Shown piece after piece: positions 54,330-59,517 of a stretch of 59,517 bases of DNA. The stretch is from Bacteroidaceae bacterium. Lineage in GTDB: Bacteria; Bacteroidota; Bacteroidia; Bacteroidales; Bacteroidaceae. Location: the NCBI GenBank assembly GCA_017522915.1, contig JAFWXX010000017.1, positions 1 through 59,517 on the forward strand, written 5' to 3'. How positions within the stretch are numbered: the stretch's first letter is position 1; each line of letters starts with the position of its first letter. The notes under the pieces are model-generated. The model did not search any database. It saw only the letters and a program-made list of their open reading frames with translations, and was not told where the DNA came from. Both the position numbers and the translations under genes were made by a program.

Positions 54330-55538
54330 ATGCGAAGTACATTTAAGGTGCTGTTCTACGTGAACGGAAGCAAAGAGAAAAACGGTATTGTCCCGATTAT
54401 GGGACGAATGACAATCAACGGTTCGGTGGCTCAATTCAGTTGCAAGCAGAGCATCCATAAAGACCTATGGGATGTGAAAGGCAACCGAGCAAAAGGCAAG
54501 AGTAAGGAATCGAGAGACATCAATTTGGCTTTGGATAATATCAAGGCTCAAATCATCAAGCACTACCAACGTATTTCGGATAGAGAAGCGTTTGTAATTG
54601 CCGAAATGGTGCGCAATGCCTATCAAGGTATCGGAACGGAGTATGAAACCCTACTCCGAGCATTTGACAAGAAGAACGAGAGTTTCAAGAAGCATATAGG
54701 CATAGACCGTGCAGCAAGTTCCTACAAGGTGCGTGTAAGGTCACGAAACCATTTGGCTACATTTATCAAGAAATGCTACAAGCGTAGCGATATTTCAATA
54801 CTTGAACTTACTCCCGATTTTATCAAGGAGTATGAAATCTATCTCTCTACCGATGCAGGTTTGCATAATGGTAGTGTGTGGGCACATTGTATGTGGTTGA
54901 AAACAATCGTTTCTAAGGCTCATTACAACGGACTGACACCGAGAAATCCATTTGCTCAGTATCGGGTAAATCAGAATATCAAGGAGCGACAATATCTTAC
55001 AGAAGATGAAATCAAGGCTGTAATGACACATGAGTTTGCGGATAAGAAGTTGGCTTATATCCGAGACCTGTTCGTGTTTGCAAGTTTCACAGCTTTGTCA
55101 TTCGTGGATATAAAGGAACTGACTACCGATGATATTGTAGAGATAAATGGAGAGAAATGGATTCTATCCAAGCGACACAAGACAAAGGTGAATTTCCAAG
55201 TGAAGTTGCTGGATATTCCGTTGCAGATAATCAAGCGTTACGAAAGCTTCCAAGAGGACAAATTGGTGTTTCCTAATCTGAACTATTGGAACATCTGTAA
55301 ACCACTGAAAAAGATGATAAAGGAGTGCGGTATTTCAAAGGATATTTCATTCCATTGCACTTGCCATGGGTTCGCTACGCTGGCTCTGAGCAAGGGTGTT
55401 CCCATTGAGAGTGTCAGCCGAGTATTGGGGCATACGAACATTACCACAACGAAGCGATACGCCAAAGTAACCAACATCAAACTTGAACACGATATATCAA
55501 TGTTTGAGAGTAGAGTTAGCGAAAGGTTTGCCATTTAA
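54330..55538 (+). CDS. Tyrosine recombinase/integrase with altered catalytic box
   Basis: A 402-residue site-specific recombinase of the Bacteroidales conjugative/mobile element type. An arm-binding domain (about 1-80) is followed by a SAM-like core-binding domain (about 110-210) and a catalytic domain (about 225-390). The first Arg position reads FTALSFVDIKEL, without Arg, a condition also known in IntDOT relatives. The catalytic Lys is in WILSKRHKTK. The HxxR box reads HCTCHGFAT, with Cys where the second catalytic Arg should be. A single C-to-T change (CGC to TGC) would account for this. LGHTN and the nucleophile Tyr in KRYAKVTN are intact. Strand exchange is probably impaired. Confidence 0.9.
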   Translation: MRSTFKVLFYVNGSKEKNGIVPIMGRMTINGSVAQFSCKQSIHKDLWDVKGNRAKGKSKESRDINLALDNIKAQIIKHYQRISDREAFVIAEMVRNAYQGIGTEYETLLRAFDKKNESFKKHIGIDRAASSYKVRVRSRNHLATFIKKCYKRSDISILELTPDFIKEYEIYLSTDAGLHNGSVWAHCMWLKTIVSKAHYNGLTPRNPFAQYRVNQNIKERQYLTEDEIKAVMTHEFADKKLAYIRDLFVFASFTALSFVDIKELTTDDIVEINGEKWILSKRHKTKVNFQVKLLDIPLQIIKRYESFQEDKLVFPNLNYWNICKPLKKMIKECGISKDISFHCTCHGFATLALSKGVPIESVSRVLGHTNITTTKRYAKVTNIKLEHDISMFESRVSERFAI

Positions 55539-55549
55539 TATGTATAGGT

Positions 55550-55930
55550 ATGGAACGAGCAATTATAACAATCAGTGAAAGTGGCAGAGTAAATATCCCA
55601 AGTAACGGTGTTTGGATGTCTGAAATGGAATTGGTGGAGTTGTTCGGGGTGATAGCCCCAACACTCCGAGCCGCAATCAGAGCTATATATAAGAATGGAA
55701 CACTTTCCTCTGCAACGACCCAACAATGCGATGTTGTTACTCCTACAAGTTGGGCAACATTTTATAATCTTGAAGTGGTTGTTACACTTGCGTTTCTGCT
55801 GAATACCTATGAAGCGAGCAGAATAAGATATAAGATATTGAACAGCTTTAACCGGCGGAAAGCGAATAGAACAACCGTGTTTATTATACTAAAAAGTTTG
55901 AATGATATACAAAAAAGATTGTTTCATTGA
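55550..55930 (+). CDS. Small integrase-associated protein
   Basis: A 126-residue protein without signal or membrane span. It begins MERAIITISESGRVNIPSNG, then MSEMELVELFGVIAPTLRAA with a helix-turn-helix-like spacing, and ends in a basic region (NSFNRRKANRTT). Similar small proteins (opening with a short ITI..SGRVN strand and an HTH-like E.ELF segment) sit next to integrases on Bacteroides mobile elements; I recall these but know no function. It starts 11 bases after the integrase stop. It may help recognise attachment DNA or regulate the element. Its base composition is like the integrase, not like the AT-rich genes that follow. Confidence 0.7.
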   Translation: MERAIITISESGRVNIPSNGVWMSEMELVELFGVIAPTLRAAIRAIYKNGTLSSATTQQCDVVTPTSWATFYNLEVVVTLAFLLNTYEASRIRYKILNSFNRRKANRTTVFIILKSLNDIQKRLFH

Positions 55931-55980
55931 AGAATATATTATTTTTAGTAAATCTGCAAGAAGATTCCAAGCTTTTTTCA

Positions 55981-55988
55981 TATCTTTG
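55981..55988 (+). promoter_or_regulatory. Possible -7 box of the ABC-3C operon
   Basis: TATCTTTG, an exact -7 match, 23 bases before the ATG at 56012. No TTTG at the usual distance, so the assignment is tentative. Confidence 0.5.
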
Positions 55989-56011
55989 TTCCGTAATATG
56001 GATAGGTGTAT

Positions 56012-56959
56012 ATGAATCGAAAAAATTACTTTGATTATATAGAAGAGCGTTTAACTTGGTTATCTGTTCGAGTAACTTCTAGAGGTGCATTGAATTTGTA
56101 TGATATAAATATTCATTGCGAAGATTTCTATATGCATCTGCTAAATCTGTTGTATGATTGGAAATTGATAAATGCAAACACTATACAACATAATACACCA
56201 GCTGTTGATTTAATCTATAATGGCGAAAATATTATTGTTCAGGTTTCTTCTACTAATACTGCAAATAAAATTCAAACATCATTAGACAAATTAGAGAAGA
56301 AATATGATGGCTATAATTTTAAGTTTATATCAATAGCGAGACCCGTCAAGAGATTAAGAGGACATAGCTTTAATATGCCTACAGGGTTAAGTATTGCTTT
56401 TAATCCCCAGGAAGATATATATGACATCGCATCTATATTAGAGAGGATAAAATCATTACCTATAACAGAAATTAAACCTATTTACGATTTCATTCATAAA
56501 GAATTAAACTTTGAGTCAAATGAGTTGAAGTTGGAGACTGGACTAGCCCATGTCATAAATGAACTGTCTACTATAAATTTACAAAGTGATGCCATAAATT
56601 TTGATACGCTCAGTTTTGATTTAGAGAATAAAATCATAAAGAATAATATCACTGTATTTAAAGATGTTATAGAGCAATACGATGTTTACTATAATACCGT
56701 ACAGAAGATTTATAATGAGTTTGATGCTTTGGGTAACAATAAAAGTTTTGCAGTTCTACAAACTATAAATAAAATTTACCTACAACTGAAGCCCCAATTT
56801 TCGGGGGATTCATTGTATAGTGCAATTGTAGAGAATCTTAAAGAAAAGTTATCTTTAAGTGCAAACCTCAAGCAATTCTATATCGAGGACTTAGAACTTT
56901 ATATTGACATTGTTTTAGTTGACGCTTTTATTAGGTGTAAAATATTTGAAAAACCTTAG
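56012..56959 (+). CDS. SMEK-domain effector of an ABC-3C conflict system
   Basis: A 315-residue protein with no signal peptide. The N-terminal SMEK domain covers about 1-150. Its signature is visible as YFDYIEERLTWLSVRVTSRG, NLYDINIHCEDFYMHLLNLL, then NTPAVDLIYN and IIVQVSSTNTANKIQTSLDK, the D...QVSST arrangement suggesting a nuclease-like or nucleic-acid-linked fold. FKFISIARP and a FNPQEDIYDIASI segment follow. The C-terminal half (about 165-315) is all-helical and is the likely coupling domain to the ABC-3C partners. Family members are predicted effectors or sensors in three-component conflict systems (Krishnan et al.); activity is not proven. The ATG at 56012 is preceded by GGATAGG. The gene is far more AT-rich than its surroundings. 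Confidence 0.87.
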   Translation: MNRKNYFDYIEERLTWLSVRVTSRGALNLYDINIHCEDFYMHLLNLLYDWKLINANTIQHNTPAVDLIYNGENIIVQVSSTNTANKIQTSLDKLEKKYDGYNFKFISIARPVKRLRGHSFNMPTGLSIAFNPQEDIYDIASILERIKSLPITEIKPIYDFIHKELNFESNELKLETGLAHVINELSTINLQSDAINFDTLSFDLENKIIKNNITVFKDVIEQYDVYYNTVQKIYNEFDALGNNKSFAVLQTINKIYLQLKPQFSGDSLYSAIVENLKEKLSLSANLKQFYIEDLELYIDIVLVDAFIRCKIFEKP

Positions 56960-56962
56960 TGT

Positions 56963-57187
56963 ATGTTATTGCCAGATAATATTAATCCTGAAAATAGTAT
57001 TTATTATAATGGTGCTATTGTATTGCATACGCTTCAAAATGAGGGGCGTATGAATATTCTGGACTTATACTCGAAAGTTTCAGAAAATAAACGTATGAGT
57101 TTTTCTGTTTTTATTTTATGCCTTGATTGGCTCTATATAATTAATGTTGCGCAATTAATAGAAGAGGAGGTTTTTTTATGTTCATAA
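56963..57187 (+). CDS. ABC-3C middle component (MC6-like)
   Basis: A 74-residue protein of the middle-component class. The opening LLPDNINPENSIYYNGAIVL, then ILDLYSKVSENKRMSF and FILCLDWLYIINVAQLI, match the PDxxI...S..LGA.IL and LDLLYxLGxI pattern I recall for middle component 6. It is a small winged-helix-like adaptor predicted to link ATPase and effector. It begins 3 bases after the effector stop and overlaps the ATPase gene by 10 bases, so the three proteins are made together. Confidence 0.8.
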   Translation: MLLPDNINPENSIYYNGAIVLHTLQNEGRMNILDLYSKVSENKRMSFSVFILCLDWLYIINVAQLIEEEVFLCS

Positions 57188-58887
57188 AATTACTAACTAT
57201 ATATAATAAAGATGGAATTATCCGCGAGATACCTTTTCATAAAGGACTAAATTTAATTGTGGATAATACCCCTAATATAACTACTACGACAGGTAATAAT
57301 GTAGGAAAAACAACTGTCTTAAAATTAATCGACTTTTGTTTAGGGAAAGATGGTAGAATTGTATATTCAGATCCAGCAAGTCCCAAAGTAGAGCATACTT
57401 ATGTGAAAGATTTTCTCATAGATACAGATGTAGTTGTAGAACTTATATTAACTTCCGACTTTGAAAAGAACGATGTCATTATAAGAAGAAACTTTAAAAA
57501 AAGAGGGAATTCTCTTCGAGAAATAAATGGCGTTAATTATACAAATGATGAATTATTTATTAAGGAATTAGAACAAATAATTTTAGGAATTCAAATAGAA
57601 AAACCATCATTTAGACAAATCATTTCTCACAACATACGTTATTCAGAACAGAATGTTTCTAATGTGCTTAAAACATTAGATCCTTATTCATCTGATGCAG
57701 AATATGAAACTTTGTTTTTGTTTATGTTCGGATGCAGATTTGCAGAAGGAGATATGCGACAAGAAAAATTAGAAAAAATAAAAACTGACCGAAATTTCAA
57801 AACTAAGTTAGAACGAACTCACGGGAAGAGTACCTATCTTTCATTGCTGGGTCTTGTAAATGCCAGAATTGCAGAACTTCAAATACAAAAAGCTTCATTA
57901 AATATTAATCCAAATTTTGCAGAAGATATGGATAACCTTAATGAAGTTAAATACCAGATAAATAGTATTAGTTCCAAAATCAATTCTTTGCGTATAAGGC
58001 GAGATATGATTATTGATGCTCAAAAAGAATTGGAGGCGCAAAAATCAAGTATTGATATAGTTCAATTGGAATTGATTTACAAACAGGCAAAAGCTTTAAT
58101 TCCCGATATACAAAGAACATTTGAGGAGTTAGTTGCATATCATAACCAAATGTTAGACAATAAGGTTCGATTTATATTAAAATCGTTACCAGGCATAGAT
58201 GAACAATTGGCAGAACTTCAACAACATTTAAGAGTACTTCTTGTAAAGGAAGATGTATTAACACAAAAGGTCGTGAAGTCCAGCACTTATGATGACTTAG
58301 AAAAACTTATCAATGAGTTAAATTCTAAATATCAAGAAAAAGGTGAATATGAAAATATAATATATCAAATAGAAGCTGTTGAGGAAGAAATTTCTGCTTC
58401 AGAAAGAGAGTTGCAAGCAATTGACGAAAATCTATTCTCCGACACTTTTAAAAATCATCTCCAAGAACAAATAGATAAATTTAATGTGTTGTTTTCTCAA
58501 GTATCTAGAGCTATTTATAATGAAGAGTATGTTATTAAGTTTGATTCTGTAATTAACAGAAGAACAAAGACAAATATTTACAAATTTACATCCTTTAATG
58601 CTAATTTGAGTACTGGAAAGAAAATGGGAGAAATTTCTTGTTTTGACATAGCATATACAATGTTTGCACGTCAAGAAAATATTCCATGTTTATATTTTAC
58701 CCTAAATGACAAAAAGGAATTAATGAGTGATAATCAGCTTGTTAGTATTGCAAATATGGTTCAAGAACAAAATATCCAATTTGTTGCGTCGATACTAAGA
58801 GATAAGTTACCTGCTGAACTTAACACACCAGAACTTTTCATTGTTGAATTATCACAAGATGATAAACTATTTAAATTACCAGATTAA
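57178..58887 (+). CDS. ABC-3C ATPase (DUF2326, RecN/SMC-like)
   Basis: A 569-residue SMC-like ATPase. The N-terminal half-domain has Walker A GNNVGKTTVLKLIDFCLGKD at residues 40-59. A long coiled coil runs from about 230 to 450 (EQ- and K-rich heptads, KYQINSISSKINSLRIRRDM). The C-terminal half-domain has the signature-like LSTGKKMGEISCFDIAYTMF near 485-505 and a Walker B-like strand LYFTLNDKKELM near 518, where Asn-Asp replaces the usual Asp-Glu. It belongs to DUF2326, the ATPase of ABC-three-component systems, thought to sense or load on DNA or phage structures and license the effector. It starts inside the middle component gene. A terminator follows at once. Confidence 0.87.
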   Translation: MFIKLLTIYNKDGIIREIPFHKGLNLIVDNTPNITTTTGNNVGKTTVLKLIDFCLGKDGRIVYSDPASPKVEHTYVKDFLIDTDVVVELILTSDFEKNDVIIRRNFKKRGNSLREINGVNYTNDELFIKELEQIILGIQIEKPSFRQIISHNIRYSEQNVSNVLKTLDPYSSDAEYETLFLFMFGCRFAEGDMRQEKLEKIKTDRNFKTKLERTHGKSTYLSLLGLVNARIAELQIQKASLNINPNFAEDMDNLNEVKYQINSISSKINSLRIRRDMIIDAQKELEAQKSSIDIVQLELIYKQAKALIPDIQRTFEELVAYHNQMLDNKVRFILKSLPGIDEQLAELQQHLRVLLVKEDVLTQKVVKSSTYDDLEKLINELNSKYQEKGEYENIIYQIEAVEEEISASERELQAIDENLFSDTFKNHLQEQIDKFNVLFSQVSRAIYNEEYVIKFDSVINRRTKTNIYKFTSFNANLSTGKKMGEISCFDIAYTMFARQENIPCLYFTLNDKKELMSDNQLVSIANMVQEQNIQFVASILRDKLPAELNTPELFIVELSQDDKLFKLPD

Positions 58888-58889
58888 TG

Positions 58890-58931
58890 AATTAAGGCGT
58901 TTACAAATTAGTTATTGTGAACGCCTTAATT
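58890..58931 (+). terminator. Terminator of the ABC-3C operon
   Basis: Perfect 12-base arms AATTAAGGCGTT and AACGCCTTAATT around an 18-base AT-rich loop, three bases after the ATPase stop. Confidence 0.7.
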
Positions 58932-58958
58932 ACATCCTTTTGTTCTTATTTACCAAGC

Positions 58959-59171
58959 CTACTCCACCTCCAAGAATCCCATCAAGAACGCATTGGGGAA
59001 GATGAATTTCTTTTTGCCGAGGGTGAATTTGATATGGATAAACTTTTCGTTCTTGTTGATTTTAACAACTGTGCCTTTACCGAATTTCTTGTGAAGTACG
59101 GTGCTATCCACCGCCAGTTCCTCTAATTGGGCTTTGAGGTCAAATTCGGTTTTGTTGGGAACAATATAAGG
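58959..59171 (-). pseudogene. 3' remnant of a gene with a UvrD-like or DUF3553-like C-terminal domain
   Basis: On the minus strand a 70-codon reading frame ends VDSTVLHKKFGKGTVVKINK, then KFIHIKFTLGKKKFIFPNAF and FLEVE before a stop. The HKKFGKGTV ... KKFIFPNAF pattern is the SH3/Tudor-like tail found at the end of PcrA/UvrD-type helicases and in some Bacteroidales mobile-element proteins. An in-frame TAA sits directly upstream (59172-59174), and no start codon or domain precedes it. It is therefore a fragment left by insertion or deletion. The plus-strand frame over the same bases is only its shadow. Confidence 0.6.
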
Positions 59172-59287
59172 TTATGGCGATGCTGGCACAGTCAACTTTA
59201 CAAGCTATGGTTGAACAACAAATAGGGTTGAATTGAGTTCGTTCTACTTTTACAACTCTATATGCCCTCATTTCGGAATAATTCCAT

Positions 59288-59295
59288 TAACTTTG
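59288..59295 (+). promoter_or_regulatory. Possible -7 box for the last gene
   Basis: TAACTTTG, an exact match, 33 bases before the ATG at 59328. The upstream element is not clear. Confidence 0.5.
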
Positions 59296-59327
59296 CAGAA
59301 AAATAACAGCAATTACATAAGATCATT

Positions 59328-59517
59328 ATGAAGAAATATATTATTGCATTTTTGATATGCTTAGGCAGTTTCTCATTAAGTTATAGCCAAAGCTCTGATG
59401 AGAAAATTGCAGAGGCAATAAATAATTCTGATTGGTTTGCATTAGATTCTTTATACCAGACTGAGCCCAAAGATTCGATAAGCCAGATTCTTGAAATATT
59501 TTCTCGCTGTCTTATAG
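59328..59517 (+). CDS. Secreted protein, 5' part only (possibly retropepsin-like aspartic protease)
   Basis: The first 63 codons of a gene cut by the window end. Signal peptide MKKYIIAFLICLGSFSLSYS is followed by QSSDEKIAEAINNSDWFALD, then SLYQTEPKDSISQIL. The DEKIAEAINNSDWFAL opening resembles the helical N-terminus of secreted clan AA aspartic proteases in Bacteroidales, but the catalytic DTG would lie beyond the window, so the family is uncertain. It has its own promoter and lies outside the ABC-3C operon. Coordinates are partial at the 3' end. Confidence 0.6.
   Translation, partial: MKKYIIAFLICLGSFSLSYSQSSDEKIAEAINNSDWFALDSLYQTEPKDSISQILEIFSRCLI

Larger units (their letters stand above)
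58932..59327. other. Gap with gene debris between ABC-3C and the last gene
   Basis: About 395 bases without an intact gene. It holds the minus-strand gene remnant at 58959-59171 and, on the plus strand, a 20-codon run (59174-59236) that reads MAMLAQSTLQAMVEQ and could be another remnant. The rest looks like ordinary AT-rich spacer. The right end of the mobile element probably lies here. Confidence 0.5.

Noticed and set aside
58917-59126. Plus-strand 69-codon frame after the ABC-3C operon
   Set aside because: It is the reverse of the minus-strand HKKFGKGTV remnant and begins within the terminator hairpin.
54022-59327. Direct repeats bounding the integrase/ABC-3C insertion
   Set aside because: I compared both flanks by eye and found no convincing shared core; a computed alignment with an empty site would be needed.

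Overview
The window comes from a Bacteroidota genome, most likely a gut-type member of the order Bacteroidales. Nearly every transcription unit is preceded by the Bacteroidetes promoter pattern (a -7 box TAnnTTTG or TAnnTTCG, often with TTTG about 19-20 bases upstream). Shine-Dalgarno sequences are mostly absent. Several families are typical of this phylum: a Bacteroidetes-type RNA polymerase omega subunit, a DUF5112/DUF5113-like two-component sensor, DUF5689 and choice-of-anchor J lipoproteins, a TonB-dependent receptor and a C69 dipeptidase. One large glycosidase ends in a type IX secretion (T9SS) sorting tail, which argues against Bacteroides sensu stricto and for a T9SS-bearing family. I cannot name the species.

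Layout. 1-4700: hairpin repeats, a short malic enzyme with a small acidic partner, then nitroreductase, a Rossmann/DUF2520 protein, a KdsC-like phosphatase, a tandem 124-125 bp repeat and Maf. 4700-12313: CTP synthase, then a three-gene unit of a giant tandem sensor kinase, its response regulator and an AbgT-like membrane protein. 12400-12920: tRNA-Ser and two tRNA-Glu genes in a tandem duplication. 13080-20550: fabG, a small helical protein, and a TonB receptor/DUF5689/anchor-J surface operon. 20790-25620: three glycosyltransferases facing a polysaccharide flippase, followed by an M23 peptidase and a C69 dipeptidase. 29000-33000: phosphohexomutase and uvrB, converging on a shared terminator. 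33133-37362: a GH27-GH16 double glycosidase. 37550-43300: bamD, rpoZ, a small membrane protein, a cyclophilin lipoprotein, bcp, a SulP transporter and a DMT permease. 43365-47700: an MBOAT plus two SGNH proteins, an O-acetylation module. 47839-54000: housekeeping and lipoprotein genes ending in an M64 peptidase. 54330-58890: an integrase, a small companion gene and a strongly AT-rich three-gene ABC-3C conflict system. 58950-59517: gene debris and the start of a new secreted protein.

Most notable points. (1) The CTP synthase has a normal synthetase domain, but its glutaminase domain has lost the nucleophilic Cys, the catalytic His and the catalytic Glu together. (2) An ABC-three-component system (SMEK-domain effector, small middle component, RecN/SMC-like ATPase) sits beside a tyrosine recombinase whose HxxR box reads HxxC. 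(3) An alpha-galactosidase and a GH16 endoglycanase are fused in one T9SS-targeted polypeptide. (4) A sensor kinase has its ATP-binding boxes in one half and its clearest phosphoacceptor His in the other. (5) Intergenic hairpin elements keep their stems while the stem sequence changes, and copies lie inside the duplicated tRNA-Glu region.
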